The translations under genes were made by a program, and so were the position numbers. 64,000 bases of DNA. It comes from an uncultured Parvularculaceae bacterium (GTDB taxonomy: Bacteria; Pseudomonadota; Alphaproteobacteria; Caulobacterales; Parvularculaceae). The notes beneath the pieces are model-generated. The model did not search any database, had not been told where the DNA came from, and saw only the letters and a list, made by a program, of their open reading frames with translations. The DNA lies in contig CAMYLZ010000025.1 in assembly GCA_947259375.1 (NCBI GenBank), forward strand, positions 310,001 to 374,000. The letters run 5' to 3'. Below, piece by piece: positions 1 to 9,863 of the stretch; the stretch's first letter is position 1, and each line of letters opens with the position of its first letter.

Positions 1-409
1 CCGCGCCCCAGGCCCGCGCTTCGGCGGCTTGATAAGGGTCGATCATGAAATCCTTGCGCAGCGCCGGCAGGCTCGTCGCCTTGCGCGCCGCGATGAGATA
101 TTCAGGCGCGCCCTGAAAGCTGGGGGCGTCCGTCAGCACTGAAAGGCACGCCGCGCCGCCGGCCTCGTAAGCGCGGGCGATGGCGGCGGGGTCGAAATCG
201 ACGCGGATGAGCCCTTTTGACGGGCTCGCTTTTTTCACCTCGGCGATCAGCGCATAGCCGGTCTCCGCCCTTGCGGCGAGAGCGGCGCGAAAGCCGCGCG
301 GGGGCGCGCTTTCGCTCGCCATGGTTTCAATGTCGGCCGGCGGCGCTTTTGTTTTCGCTGCCGTGACTTCGGATTTCTTGTAAGCGATGATGTCGTCGAG
401 AATGGTCAT
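1..409 (-). CDS. trpC: Indole-3-glycerol-phosphate synthase (partial, 3' end outside window)
   Basis: Indole-glycerol-phosphate synthase closes the indole ring in tryptophan synthesis. The visible N-terminal part starts [15 protein letters not shown] and contains the lysine-containing strand [13 protein letters not shown] typical of TrpC, then LPALRKDF further on, which carries a second conserved lysine. The gene runs off the left edge, so the C-terminal half of the barrel is not seen. Its ATG (409-407) overlaps the trpD stop codon in an ATGA arrangement, which implies translational coupling in a trpG-trpD-trpC operon. The family call is secure although the gene is cut. Confidence 0.93.
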   Translation of the reverse strand, partial: MTILDDIIAYKKSEVTAAKTKAPPADIETMASESAPPRGFRAALAARAETGYALIAEVKKASPSKGLIRVDFDPAAIARAYEAGGAACLSVLTDAPSFQGAPEYLIAARKATSLPALRKDFMIDPYQAAEARAWGA

Positions 410-1425
410 GCGGGCCGGTTCGATAATTCAATGAGTTTTTCAAGCGCGGCTTTCGCCTCGCCCTGATCGATAGCGGCTTCGGCGCGCCGCGCGGCGGCGT
501 CAAGGTCCGGCGCTTTTTGCGCAACCACCAGCGCGGCGGCGGCGTTCAATACCGCGATATCGCGATAAGCGCTTTTCTCGCCTTCGAGCAGACGCCGTAG
601 CGCCGCCGCGTTTTCTTCCGGTTCGCCGCCGACGAGCGCTGCCGGTTCCGCGCGGGCGAGCCCCGCATCTTCCGGCGTGACCTCGAACTCGCTGACGGCG
701 CCGTCCGCGAAAGCCGCAACATAAGTCGGTCCTGTCGTGGTCAGCTCGTCAAGACCGTCCGATCCATGCACCACCCAGGCGCGGGTCACGCCCAGATGCG
801 GCATCACTTCGGCGATGGGGCGCACCAGATCGCGGGCGAAGACGCCCATCACCTGCCGCTTGGCGCCGGCCGGGTTTGAAAGCGGCCCCATGACGTTGAA
901 GATGGTGCGCACGCCAAGCCCCTTGCGGGCCGCCGCCACGTGCATCACCGCCCGGTGATGCAGCGCCGCGAACATGAAGCCGACATTGGCGTTTTCGATA
1001 CAGGCGCGAATGGTGTGCGGCGGCACATCGAGCTTGACGCCAAGCGCGGCCAGCACTTCCGACGAGCCGGATTTCGACGACGCCGCCTTGTTGCCATGCT
1101 TGGCGATCCGCACGCCGCAGCCCGCCGCGATCAGCGCCGCGGCCGTCGAGATATTATAGGTGCCCGCGCCGTCGCCGCCGGTGCCGCAAGTATCGAGCAC
1201 GTCGTCAGGCGCATCGACCTTCAAAGCGAGGTCGCGCATGGTCTGCGCCGCGGCGGCGATCTCCTCGACCGTCTCGCCGCGGGTGCGCAGCGCGGCGAGG
1301 AAGCCCGCAATTTCGATATCGCTGGCGTTGCCGGAAAACAGCGCCAGCATGGCTTCGCGCATTTCAGCGGCGGAAAGCGGCGCGCCGGACATCGCCCTGG
1401 CGAGATGGGTGTGAAATTCCGTCAT
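406..1425 (-). CDS. trpD: Anthranilate phosphoribosyltransferase
   Basis: TrpD transfers phosphoribose from PRPP to anthranilate, the second step of tryptophan synthesis. The 339-residue length is normal. An N-terminal helical domain is followed by the PRPP-binding glycine loop GTGGD at residues 81-85 and the KHGN motif at 109-112, both diagnostic. It overlaps trpG upstream and trpC downstream by 4-bp ATGA junctions, so the three genes form one tightly coupled minus-strand unit. No internal promoter or odd feature is seen. Confidence 0.97.
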   Translation of the reverse strand: MTEFHTHLARAMSGAPLSAAEMREAMLALFSGNASDIEIAGFLAALRTRGETVEEIAAAAQTMRDLALKVDAPDDVLDTCGTGGDGAGTYNISTAAALIAAGCGVRIAKHGNKAASSKSGSSEVLAALGVKLDVPPHTIRACIENANVGFMFAALHHRAVMHVAAARKGLGVRTIFNVMGPLSNPAGAKRQVMGVFARDLVRPIAEVMPHLGVTRAWVVHGSDGLDELTTTGPTYVAAFADGAVSEFEVTPEDAGLARAEPAALVGGEPEENAAALRRLLEGEKSAYRDIAVLNAAAALVVAQKAPDLDAAARRAEAAIDQGEAKAALEKLIELSNRPA

Positions 1426-2003
1426 TGCGCCCGCGCTATTGAAAGAAAATTGGCGATCAGTTTCGCGCCATGCTCGGTGGCGATGCTTTCCGGATGAAAC
1501 TGCACGCCCATGATCGGCAGCGAGGCATGGGCGATCGCCATGACCTCGCCATCATCGTCAGAGCGGGCGGTGACCGAAAGCTGGTTCGACAAGGTTGCTG
1601 GGTCGGCGACGAGCGAGTGATAGCGCACCGCCGTGAAAGGCGAGGGCACGCCGGCGAACATTGCGTCGCCGTCATGGAGGACGCCGCAGCTCTTGCCATG
1701 CATCAGCTTGCCAGCGCGCTTGATGACGCCGCCAAAACCTTGCGCGATGGACTGCATGCCGAGGCAAACGCCGAACAGCGGCGTGCCCGTCTCAGCGGCG
1801 GCAGCCACAAGATCAAGGCAGACGCCTGCTTCGTTCGGCGTGCACGGTCCTGGGGAAAGAACGATCGCTTCAGGCTCTAGAGCCAGCGCTTCGCTCGCGC
1901 TAATCGCGTCATTGCGCAAGACGCGCGTTTCTTCGCCCAACCCGCCAATAAGATGTGCGAGATTGAAGGTAAAACTGTCATAGTTGTCGATCAACAGGAT
2001 CAT
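1422..2003 (-). CDS. trpG: Anthranilate synthase glutamine amidotransferase subunit
   Basis: Class I glutamine amidotransferase that supplies ammonia to TrpE (encoded 3.5 kb away). The 193-residue protein has the opening MILLIDNYDSFTFNL, the nucleophile Cys80 in FGVCLGMQ and the His-Glu dyad in FHPES near residue 170. It is first in the trpG-trpD-trpC unit. In many alphaproteobacteria trpE lies directly upstream; here the upstream neighbour is a divergent deacetylase gene, so this unit needs its own promoter in the 153-bp gap 2004-2156. PabA-type use for folate as well is possible but cannot be judged. Confidence 0.95.
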   Translation of the reverse strand: MILLIDNYDSFTFNLAHLIGGLGEETRVLRNDAISASEALALEPEAIVLSPGPCTPNEAGVCLDLVAAAAETGTPLFGVCLGMQSIAQGFGGVIKRAGKLMHGKSCGVLHDGDAMFAGVPSPFTAVRYHSLVADPATLSNQLSVTARSDDDGEVMAIAHASLPIMGVQFHPESIATEHGAKLIANFLSIARAQ

Positions 2004-2156
2004 GGGGCTCGAGAATCAGCGTTAGTATCCGAATTTTAATGGTTTAACGTCGCCGCCGCAGGGTGCAAGCGTTCCCGTCGGCGATAAAAGGCGCAACGCC
2101 ACACGCTTTCGAGAGCCGCAAGGGGCGAGCGGCGCTATTCGCAACGAACGGGACAC

Positions 2157-3197
2157 ATGCAGTTTCGCTGGCGCAGGATAATCGGATTGGGGGCGCGCAA
2201 GAACGCCCTTCATAGCGGTTACGCGGGCAATGCTGGTGTGGTTGCAACCGCGGCGGTCGCGCTCGCCGGCCTCGCCATCGGCGCAATCGCGGCCTTTGTG
2301 AGCGAGAAGGGCGCGTCCGTGGAAGCCTCGGCGCCGGCGCCGCGCAACGCGCCGTCGCCCGGCGATCTGGCGCGGCTCGAACGCGACGAGATTATCGCCC
2401 GCATCGTCGGCGAGAATAGCCGACCGCCGGAACGCTTGGCGCCGCCGCCAATAGACATAGCATCGCCGGTTGCAACATCGGCGGCGCCGAAAGTCATCAT
2501 CATCATCGACGATATGGGCGTCGACCGCCGCGCCAGCGAAGCCGCACTCGCCATGCCGGGGCCGATCACCTTTTCCTTCCTGCCTTATGCGCGCCAAGTG
2601 GGCGATATGGTCGAAAAGGCCCGTCACGCCGGCGGCGAAATCATGCTGCACCTGCCGATGGAGCCGACGGGCGCGGCGGATCCCGGTCCCCATGCGCTGG
2701 TAACGGGCATGACCGGCGGCGGGTTTCTCAACAACCTCGAATGGAACCTGACCCGGTTTGACGGCTATGTGGGCGTCAATAACCACATGGGATCGAAACT
2801 GACCGCCGACATGGCGGCGATGAAGACGCTGCTCGGCTATCTGGAACATGAAGGGCTATTTTTTCTCGATTCGCTCACGACGAAAGAAACTGCGGTGCGG
2901 AGCGCGGCGCGCGAAATCGGCGTCGAGACATTCGCGCGCGACGTGTTCCTTGATGATGCGGTCGGCGACAAGGAAGAGATCAGGAAACAACTCAATCTCG
3001 CCGAACATATTGCGCGCGAGACCGGCTATGTGGTCGCCATCGGCCATCCGCGCAAGGAAACGCTTGAAGTGCTTGGCCCGTGGATGACGAGCGCGCCGGC
3101 GCGCGGGCTGGAGCTTGTTTTCGCCAGCGAGCTGAAAATCCTTACCGGCGGGCCGCAACCGGCGACGCTCGCCGCCGCGCCAGCATTGCGGTTTTAG
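2157..3197 (+). CDS. Divergent polysaccharide deacetylase family protein (YibQ-like)
   Basis: 346 residues. An N-terminal hydrophobic segment (about residues 25-47) anchors or exports the protein. The rest is a divergent polysaccharide-deacetylase (NodB-like barrel) domain: VIIIIDDMGVDRRASEA gives the Asp pair, EIMLHLPMEP gives the histidine strand and YVGVNNHMGS the following motif. The family is thought to act in the periplasm on envelope glycans, but its substrate is not established. It lies divergent from trpG and interrupts the trpE-trpG continuity. A 58-residue membrane-protein gene follows after 46 bp. Confidence 0.85.
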   Translation: MQFRWRRIIGLGARKNALHSGYAGNAGVVATAAVALAGLAIGAIAAFVSEKGASVEASAPAPRNAPSPGDLARLERDEIIARIVGENSRPPERLAPPPIDIASPVATSAAPKVIIIIDDMGVDRRASEAALAMPGPITFSFLPYARQVGDMVEKARHAGGEIMLHLPMEPTGAADPGPHALVTGMTGGGFLNNLEWNLTRFDGYVGVNNHMGSKLTADMAAMKTLLGYLEHEGLFFLDSLTTKETAVRSAAREIGVETFARDVFLDDAVGDKEEIRKQLNLAEHIARETGYVVAIGHPRKETLEVLGPWMTSAPARGLELVFASELKILTGGPQPATLAAAPALRF

Positions 3198-3243
3198 TAG
3201 TCCCGAGGCGGATTATCCGCGCGGCTGGATCAGGGAGGAAGAC

Positions 3244-3420
3244 ATGGATTGGAATACGCTTGATTACCTCGCCGCTGCGTTGCTCATCGGGGGCGGCGCG
3301 GGCGCTTATCTGCTGATGAGGCGGCTTGTCGCCAGACCGGGAATAAGGCTGTTGGCGGGCGTGGCGATCATTGGCGCGGTCGCGCTTGTCTGGGTGCAAT
3401 TGGCGGTCGGCATTTTTTGA
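3244..3420 (+). CDS. Small two-helix membrane protein (hypothetical)
   Basis: A 58-residue frame starting MDWNTLDYLAAALLIGG. It is preceded by a good ribosome-binding site, GGGAGGAAG at 3233-3241, just upstream of the ATG. Two hydrophobic stretches (about residues 7-24 and 36-57) are separated by a short basic loop with RRLVARPG, so a two-TM inner-membrane protein with inside-positive loop is expected. It sits 46 bp after the deacetylase gene and before a strong terminator hairpin, so the two are probably cotranscribed. Function unknown. Confidence 0.65.
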   Translation: MDWNTLDYLAAALLIGGGAGAYLLMRRLVARPGIRLLAGVAIIGAVALVWVQLAVGIF

Positions 3421-3474
3421 CGGTGTAATCCGGGAGCAAGCGTCATCCCGGCTGCGGCGCAGCGTGATGATATG

Positions 3475-3503
3475 AAAACGCCGCGCTTGATGCGCGGCGT
3501 TTT
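3475..3503. terminator. Bidirectional rho-independent terminator
   Basis: Perfect 12-bp inverted repeat AAAACGCCGCGC / GCGCGGCGTTTT with a 5-nt loop. The A/T ends give a U-tract on both strands. It lies between convergent genes (small membrane protein, plus; DUF885 gene, minus) and can stop transcription from both. Confidence 0.85.
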
Positions 3504-3538
3504 GCTCTCGTTCAAAGTCCGCCAAAGCGAATGAAAAG

Positions 3539-5383
3539 CTAGGCCGCCTTTTTGTCGGCGATGTAAGCGTCGATCAGTTGTTCGAGGATCGGCAGCGCCA
3601 CGGCGCCGTTTTTCAAAACGATATCGTGGAACTCGCGAATGTCGAAATCATCGCCAAGCGCTGATTTGGCTTTCTCGCGCAGTTCCAAAATCTTGATCAT
3701 GCCGATTTTATAGGACAGCGCCTGGCCGGGCAGGTCGATATAGCGCTCGATCTCTTTGGTCGCTTCGCTTTCCGTCATCGGATTATTGTCGAGCATGAAG
3801 GCGATGGCTTTCTCGCGGCTCCATTTTTTCGAATGCACGCCGGTATCGACGACGAGGCGCGCGGCGCGCAGCATTTCATTTTGCAGTCGGCCGAAATCCT
3901 GCATCGGGTCGGTAAAGCGGCCCTGTTCCTTGGCGAGCCGTTCCGAATAAAGGCCCCAGCCTTCGGAATAGGCGCCGAAAAACGCGAATTTCTGGAAGGT
4001 CGGCACGCCGGTCAGCTCCTGCTGGATGGCGATCTGGAAATGGTGGCCGGGCGCGCCTTCGTGATAGGCGATGGTCTCCATTTCGTGCTTCTGCTTCTTC
4101 GTCATGTCGCGCAAATTGGTGTAGTAAATGCCTGGGCGCGATCCGTCCGGGGTCGGACGATTATAAAAGGCGATGGGCGCCGTCGCCTCACGCCATTTCT
4201 CGACCGCGCGCACTTCCAGCGGCGCTTTCGGCAGGACGTTGAAATAATCGTCTACATCTTCGTAAATCGCGTCGATATAGGCTTTCGATGCGTCGAGATA
4301 GCCCTGCCGGCCGTCTTCCGTATTCGGAAAGAAGTTTGACGGATCAGTGCGCAGGAATTCGAAAAACGCCGGCAGGTCGCCGTCAAATCCGACTTCCTTC
4401 ATGATCTCTTTCATCTCGCCGCGCAGACGCTTGACGTCGGCAAGGCCGATCTTGTGGATCTCCTTCGCCGTGAGTTCGGCTTCGGTCGTCCAGAAATCAA
4501 TCTGGTTCTTGTAATAGTCCTTGCCGTCCGGCAGCGCCCATACGCCGTTCGGCCCGTGCGAAGCGTCGCGAAGATCGTCGATGCGCGCGACAATCCGCTC
4601 GACCGACGGCTTGAAGGCGTCATTCAGGGCGGCTTGGGCTTCCTCGATCAGGCGCTGCTTTTCCGCCTCGCTGATGTCGAGCGCGTCGACTTTGGCTTTG
4701 AAGTCGGCGAAAATTGCTGCGTCTTCTTCCGATGCGTCAAACGGCGCGCCCTTGATCACGGCGCGCGAGTCCTTAATCACCGGATCGAAAGAAAACGACG
4801 TCGGCGCGATGCCGCGCGCGGCGGCCATGTTGATGCCTTCGATCAACTGGTCGGCGATCTGCGTCATTCCTTCAATGCGTGAGATATAGGCTTCGGCATC
4901 GGAGACCGTATCGACGCGGTGAATATTCTGCAGGAAGGTGACCGGCTGCGTCACCGGATTGTTCATGGTCGAGAAGGCATAGCCGTGAAAGCGGAATTCA
5001 TGGCCGCGAAGGGCGCGTTCCTGGAGGAACTCGAAAATCCGGTAGCTGACCTGCATCTGTTCGGAAAGCGCGTCATAATCGAAATCCGAGCGCAAGCGCG
5101 CCAGGTCCTGTTTGGTCAGTTCATGATCGCGAACGGTTTTGGCGTCTGTAAAATCGTCCCATGCGCCATATTGGTCCGTCTTGACGCCAAGCTGGGCTTG
5201 CAACATCGGCGAGTCGTCGAGCGCGCGCTGGAACTGCTCTTCAAAAAACGCGGCGAGGCGCTGATCTTCGGTTTGCGTCGCCTGCGCCGCGGCGGGGGCC
5301 GGTTCCTGCGCTAAAGCGGCGGCGCCGGTAATCGCGGAAAGCGCGGTCGCGCCGATGAGCGCGCGTTTGAATCTGTTCAGCAT
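3539..5383 (-). CDS. DUF885 family secreted protein (peptidase-like)
   Basis: 614 residues. The N-terminus MLNRFKRALIGATALSAITG followed by AAALAQ is a Sec signal peptide, so the product is periplasmic or secreted. The body is a DUF885 domain, all-helical and related to M32-like metallopeptidases, with the metal-binding-like motif AYHEGAPGHHFQ near residue 435 and SEGWGLYSERL downstream. The start is supported by AAGGAA six bases upstream of the ATG. It lies between trpE (upstream, same strand, 146 bp apart) and a terminator. Peptidase activity is inferred from the family only. Confidence 0.85.
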   Translation of the reverse strand: MLNRFKRALIGATALSAITGAAALAQEPAPAAAQATQTEDQRLAAFFEEQFQRALDDSPMLQAQLGVKTDQYGAWDDFTDAKTVRDHELTKQDLARLRSDFDYDALSEQMQVSYRIFEFLQERALRGHEFRFHGYAFSTMNNPVTQPVTFLQNIHRVDTVSDAEAYISRIEGMTQIADQLIEGINMAAARGIAPTSFSFDPVIKDSRAVIKGAPFDASEEDAAIFADFKAKVDALDISEAEKQRLIEEAQAALNDAFKPSVERIVARIDDLRDASHGPNGVWALPDGKDYYKNQIDFWTTEAELTAKEIHKIGLADVKRLRGEMKEIMKEVGFDGDLPAFFEFLRTDPSNFFPNTEDGRQGYLDASKAYIDAIYEDVDDYFNVLPKAPLEVRAVEKWREATAPIAFYNRPTPDGSRPGIYYTNLRDMTKKQKHEMETIAYHEGAPGHHFQIAIQQELTGVPTFQKFAFFGAYSEGWGLYSERLAKEQGRFTDPMQDFGRLQNEMLRAARLVVDTGVHSKKWSREKAIAFMLDNNPMTESEATKEIERYIDLPGQALSYKIGMIKILELREKAKSALGDDFDIREFHDIVLKNGAVALPILEQLIDAYIADKKAA

Positions 5384-5529
5384 TGATCGTTCCTTTTTTG
5401 AATGCTTGCCCTAAATTGCCTGATGGCGCGCGCGTCCCGGCGCGAATGGGTCGGCATAGTCTAACGAATTCGGCGCCAAGAGAAGCGGGCTCTTGTCGCA
5501 GGTAAGGACCGGTTCGTCTCAAAGCCCAA

Positions 5530-7029
5530 TCAATTCCCGGCGCGCGAAAGCGCCGCCTCGGCGGCCGCGAACAGGGCTTTGGCCTTGTTTTCGCATTCGC
5601 GCTGCTCCATCTCGGGAACCGAATCCGCGACAATGCCGGCGCCGGCCTGGGCGTGCATGACGCCGTCCTTGACGACCGCTGTGCGCAACGCGATGCAGGT
5701 ATCGACATTGCCATTGGCGGAAAAATAGCCGATCGCGCCCGCATAGACGCCGCGCGCCGATATTTCGAGTTCGTCGATGATCTCCATGGCGCGAATTTTC
5801 GGCGCACCCGAAACTGTGCCGGCCGGAAAGCCGCTGACCACGGCGTTGACAGGATGCTCATCCGCGCGCAATTCGCCGATCACATTCGAGACGATATGCA
5901 TGACATGGCTATAGCGTTCGATCGTGAATTGATCCGTCACCTGAACGCTGCCGATTTTCGCAGATCGGCCCACATCATTGCGGCCGAGATCAAGCAGCAT
6001 CAAGTGTTCGGCCCGCTCTTTAGGATCGGCGATCAGTTCCTTTTCGAAAGCAAGGTCTTCGGCGGGCGTCTTGCCGCGCGGCCGGGTGCCGGCGATCGGC
6101 CGAATGGTGATTTCGCCGTCGCGCACCCGCACCAGGATTTCCGGGCTCGATCCGACGATCGAGAAGTCGTCAAATGCGAAATAGAACATGAAAGGCGAGG
6201 GATTGGAGCGGCGCAGCGCCCGGTATAGCTCAAAGGGCGGCGCGTCGAATGGCCGGGAGAAACGCTGGCTTAAAACAACCTGAAATACATCGCCGGCGCT
6301 AATGTAATCCTTAGCTTTTTTGACCATGGCTTCATATTCCGCCTGCGGCGTATTGGAGGTCATGGCCGCATTGTCGCCAGCGGGCGCGGCTCGGCGTGGA
6401 TGGGCGAGCGGCGCTTCGAGGTCGTTGACCGCGTCAGCGAGCCGTTCAGCCGCGCGGCCATAGGCCGCCCGCGCTGAAACGCCGGCTTCCGGCCGCACCG
6501 GCGAGAATAGCAGGATCTCCTGGCGGACATTGTCAAACACCGCGACGATGGTCGGGCGCAGAAACACCGCATCCGGCGTATCGAGCCCGCCAGCGGGACG
6601 GGGGCCGAGCCGTTCCATCTGCCGCGCCATGTCATAACCCATGAAGCCGAAAACGCCGGCCGCCATGGGCGGCGCGCCCGCCGGCGGCTGCAATTCGGAT
6701 TCGGCAAGCAGCGCCTTGAGATTGTCGAGCGGCGCACCTGTCTGCGGCTCGAAGGCTTGCGGGTCCGCCGCCGCCTGACGGTTGATCTGCGAGGCGTCGC
6801 CTGAACACCGCCAGATAATGTCAGGTTTCAATCCAATGATTGAAAATCGCGCAAGCTGCTCGCCGCCTTCGACGGATTCGAGAAGGAACGCGCCCTTGCG
6901 ATTGGCGGCGAGTTTCAGATAGGCGGAAACCGGCGTTTCAAGATCGTTAACGAGGCTGCGGCAGACAAGCTGAGCCTCGCCCGCTTCATACGCCTTGGCA
7001 AAGCTTTCGAAATCGGGACTGACCGTCAA
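5530..7029 (-). CDS. trpE: Anthranilate synthase component I
   Basis: Chorismate-utilising large subunit that makes anthranilate with TrpG. 499 residues. The N-terminal domain carries the tryptophan feedback-site motif LLES near residue 50, and the C-terminal catalytic domain has LDLGRNDVGR, AGTVSGAPK and MQAGAGIVADS-like stretches typical of the family. The gene starts 17 bp after the PpiD-like gene, so both are likely on one transcript. No room exists for a leader-peptide attenuator between them. It is separated from trpG by about 3.5 kb. Confidence 0.96.
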   Translation of the reverse strand: MTVSPDFESFAKAYEAGEAQLVCRSLVNDLETPVSAYLKLAANRKGAFLLESVEGGEQLARFSIIGLKPDIIWRCSGDASQINRQAAADPQAFEPQTGAPLDNLKALLAESELQPPAGAPPMAAGVFGFMGYDMARQMERLGPRPAGGLDTPDAVFLRPTIVAVFDNVRQEILLFSPVRPEAGVSARAAYGRAAERLADAVNDLEAPLAHPRRAAPAGDNAAMTSNTPQAEYEAMVKKAKDYISAGDVFQVVLSQRFSRPFDAPPFELYRALRRSNPSPFMFYFAFDDFSIVGSSPEILVRVRDGEITIRPIAGTRPRGKTPAEDLAFEKELIADPKERAEHLMLLDLGRNDVGRSAKIGSVQVTDQFTIERYSHVMHIVSNVIGELRADEHPVNAVVSGFPAGTVSGAPKIRAMEIIDELEISARGVYAGAIGYFSANGNVDTCIALRTAVVKDGVMHAQAGAGIVADSVPEMEQRECENKAKALFAAAEAALSRAGN

Positions 7030-7046
7030 AGTGCTATCCGTATACG

Positions 7047-8942
7047 TTACAAATTATCGGCAAACAGCGCGTCGATTTGCGCCTGATTGATCTTGACGCC
7101 GTAATCCTCGCGAATGGCAAGGATGAAAGCCTCAACCAGCTCCTGATCGATCTGGTATCCGATCAGTTGCTTGAGCTGTTCAACTTGCGCCGGCGGAATA
7201 GCGTTCGGCGCATAGCCGATCTCCCGGATCTCGACGACGACCTGGGCGCCGGATGCGCCGGCAGGGCCGGAAACGAGATCGTTGAGTTCCGCAAAGAAGA
7301 TCTGATCGGAGAGACTGGCGGAGATCGTTTCGTTTTCAAACCGGCGATCAACCAGCAGCTCAATCGGCGCGCGGTCAAACAGCGCCGCCGCATCGTCGAG
7401 GCTGCCGCCTTCGGAAACGGTCTTGCGGATTTCACTGACCGTTGCGGAGATGCGATCGCGCCGTTCCTGCGCGCGCCAGCGTTGTTCAACCGCGTCGCGT
7501 ACTTCGTCAAAGGGCTTGAGCGCGGGCGCGGTGATCTCTTTCATGCCGACGATGAAATAGCCGTCCTCGCTCGAAAGACGCAGTGCTTCGCTCTGCTCGC
7601 CTTCCTCCAGCAGGAAGGCCTCGCGCAAGGCTTCGCCCGGCACCTTGTCGATAATTGCGCCGCCCGGCGCGAAGCTGACGCGGTCGATCGGGCCGACGGT
7701 TTCCACCTCGAAGCCGGCGGCTTCGGCCGCGTCGGCAAGCTCTGCGCCCGTGTCGCGCACTTCCTCGATCTCGTCGATCGCATCGAGAAGCCGGCGGCGG
7801 ACATCTTGCTCAAGAAAGGCTTCCTCAATCTCGGCCCGAACGTCTTCGAAGGTGGTTGTCTCGGCGGGCGTGACGCCGGCGATCTGCACGATGGTCCAGC
7901 CGAATAGCGAGCGCACCGGGTCGAGAACATCGCCTTCCGCAAGGCCGGCTTCGAAGGCGGCGGCGGCGACGCTTGGATCAAGAATATCGCGTTCTTGCGC
8001 ATCCGCGAATGTCGCGGCCTCGAGGCTCGTGCCTTTGTCGGCCGCGATATTCTCGAACGGGGCGCCGGACCGCAAGGCGGCGACGGCGGTGCGCGCCTCC
8101 GCCTCGGTTTCATAGGTCAGCTGATAAAGCGTGCGCCGTTCCGGCTTGTCGTACAGGCGCTCCTTGCCGGTTTCGTAAAGGCGGCGCAATTCTTCTTCCG
8201 GCGCATCGAGCCCGTCGCGGAAATCCGCACTGCGCAACACCAGCATGTCGAAGGTCCGATATTGCGGCGCGGTGAACATCGCTTCGTTTTCTTCATAGAA
8301 AGTCTGAAGATCATCCGGGCCGGGCTCGGCGGCGACGCCCGCCATCTCGTCGGTGACGGTCAGATAAGCAATGCGGCGGCGTTCGGTCTCGCGCATCACC
8401 AGCGCGTCAATCAGCGGCGCCGGCGCAGGCCCGGAGGCGGCGAGCGCTTCGATCAGTTGCGCGCGGGTGAGGTCTTCCTTGATCAGCTTTTCAAACTGAT
8501 CGACCGTCATCGCGTTGATCTGGAGAATGTTTTCCAGCGTCGGCCGGTCGAACGACCCCGTGGCCGGGTTCTGGAAAGCCTCATTGTTCTGCAGATAATC
8601 GGCGACGGCCTCGCGCGGAATCGCCAGATTCATCCGATCGGAATATTGCGACAGCGCCGAGCGGGTGACGATGCCGTCAATCACCTGGCGCGGCATGCCG
8701 CTGGCGATGGCGGCCTCGCGGGTGAAGCTGCCGCCGGAATCGCGGTTCTGGCGCTGATAGGCGTCATTGAACTCGTTCTGGATATATTGCGCCGAGAAAT
8801 TCTTCGATCCGATGCTCAAGGTCGGGCTCGCCGCAAGCTGCGTGACATTCGGCACGCCCCAAAGCGCGAACGCCAGAATCAGCAAGACCGCCACGAGCCA
8901 TGCGACCGGGCCTTTGAGAACGTCGCGAACCTGACTGAGCAT
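7047..8942 (-). CDS. PpiD-like periplasmic peptidyl-prolyl isomerase / chaperone
   Basis: 631 residues. One transmembrane anchor near residues 12-30 is followed by a SurA_N-type chaperone region and a parvulin-like domain at about 230-370 (YRTFDMLVLRSADF, then GWTIVQIAGVTPAE). A C-terminal region with a second degenerate foldase-like segment follows. This is the inner-membrane-anchored PpiD architecture, which helps outer-membrane and periplasmic proteins fold. It is divergent from tpiA and directly upstream of trpE, the usual alphaproteobacterial order. Prolyl isomerase activity in PpiD proteins is often weak, so chaperone is the safer role. Confidence 0.9.
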   Translation of the reverse strand: MLSQVRDVLKGPVAWLVAVLLILAFALWGVPNVTQLAASPTLSIGSKNFSAQYIQNEFNDAYQRQNRDSGGSFTREAAIASGMPRQVIDGIVTRSALSQYSDRMNLAIPREAVADYLQNNEAFQNPATGSFDRPTLENILQINAMTVDQFEKLIKEDLTRAQLIEALAASGPAPAPLIDALVMRETERRRIAYLTVTDEMAGVAAEPGPDDLQTFYEENEAMFTAPQYRTFDMLVLRSADFRDGLDAPEEELRRLYETGKERLYDKPERRTLYQLTYETEAEARTAVAALRSGAPFENIAADKGTSLEAATFADAQERDILDPSVAAAAFEAGLAEGDVLDPVRSLFGWTIVQIAGVTPAETTTFEDVRAEIEEAFLEQDVRRRLLDAIDEIEEVRDTGAELADAAEAAGFEVETVGPIDRVSFAPGGAIIDKVPGEALREAFLLEEGEQSEALRLSSEDGYFIVGMKEITAPALKPFDEVRDAVEQRWRAQERRDRISATVSEIRKTVSEGGSLDDAAALFDRAPIELLVDRRFENETISASLSDQIFFAELNDLVSGPAGASGAQVVVEIREIGYAPNAIPPAQVEQLKQLIGYQIDQELVEAFILAIREDYGVKINQAQIDALFADNL

Positions 8943-9116
8943 TGATACCGCCTTGAATTTTGGACCGTTTGACCGATCGTTGCCTGAATCCGGCGCGTAA
9001 CCTAGTCGCGGCGCCCTGCGCCGACAAGTGCGGAATGGCGATCTCTGGACAGCACTTGCCGCTTACCGTAGGTGCGAATGATACTTATAAAACAAGACCA
9101 ACGGGGAAGAGACGTC

Positions 9117-9845
9117 ATGAAGCCATTGATCGCCGGCAATTGGAAAATGAACGGCCTGCAGGCGGCGCGCGCGGAAGTCGAGGCGCTGATCGAGAAATTC
9201 GCCGGCGCTGCGCCGGCCGATCGCGACGTGCTGATCTGTCCGCCGGCGACGCTGGTCGCGCAATTCGCGGAGCGCTATTCGGATGAAGGGGTGCAGATCG
9301 GCGCGCAGGACTGTCATGCGCTGGCGGGCGGCGCCCATACCGGCGATATCAGCGCGGAAATGCTGGCCGATGCGGGCGCGGCCTATGTGATTGTCGGCCA
9401 TTCCGAGCGCCGCGCCGATCATGGCGAGAGCGACGAGACTGTGCGCGCCAAGGCCGAGGCGGCGCTGCGCGCCGGGCTCACCCCGATTATCTGCGTCGGC
9501 GAAACGCGCGAGCAGCGCGAGGCGGGAACGGCGTTTGACGTGGTCGGCGCGCAGCTCAAAGGCTCGCTGCCGAATGGCGGCGCGCCGTTTGTCGTCGCCT
9601 ATGAGCCGGTCTGGGCGATCGGCACCGGGCTCACCCCGAGTCTTGCGGATATCGGCGCAATGCACGATTTTATTCGTTCAAAAACGCCGGAAGGCGCACG
9701 CATTTTATATGGCGGTTCCGTAAAACCGGAGAACGCGGAGGAAATCCTCGCGATCAATAATGTGAATGGCGCGCTGGTCGGCGGCGCGAGCCTTAAAGCC
9801 GACGATTTCCATCCGATTATCGCCGCCGCGCCCGGCGAGATGTGA
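9117..9845 (+). CDS. tpiA: Triosephosphate isomerase
   Basis: Glycolytic enzyme interconverting dihydroxyacetone phosphate and glyceraldehyde 3-phosphate; cytosolic dimer. 242 residues from ATG 9117, chosen because GGGGAAGA lies six bases upstream and the protein then begins [13 protein letters not shown]. Lys10, His in VGHSERR and the catalytic Glu in [11 protein letters not shown] are all present, as are the phosphate-binding glycines YGGSV and GALVGGASL. Divergent from the PpiD-like gene across 174 bp that must hold both promoters. Confidence 0.97.
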   Translation: MKPLIAGNWKMNGLQAARAEVEALIEKFAGAAPADRDVLICPPATLVAQFAERYSDEGVQIGAQDCHALAGGAHTGDISAEMLADAGAAYVIVGHSERRADHGESDETVRAKAEAALRAGLTPIICVGETREQREAGTAFDVVGAQLKGSLPNGGAPFVVAYEPVWAIGTGLTPSLADIGAMHDFIRSKTPEGARILYGGSVKPENAEEILAINNVNGALVGGASLKADDFHPIIAAAPGEM

Positions 9846-9863
9846 TCGGAGGCAAAGGACGGC

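Noticed and set aside
7030-7046. trp attenuator before trpE
   Set aside because: Only 17 bp separate trpE from the upstream gene, too short for a leader peptide and attenuator.
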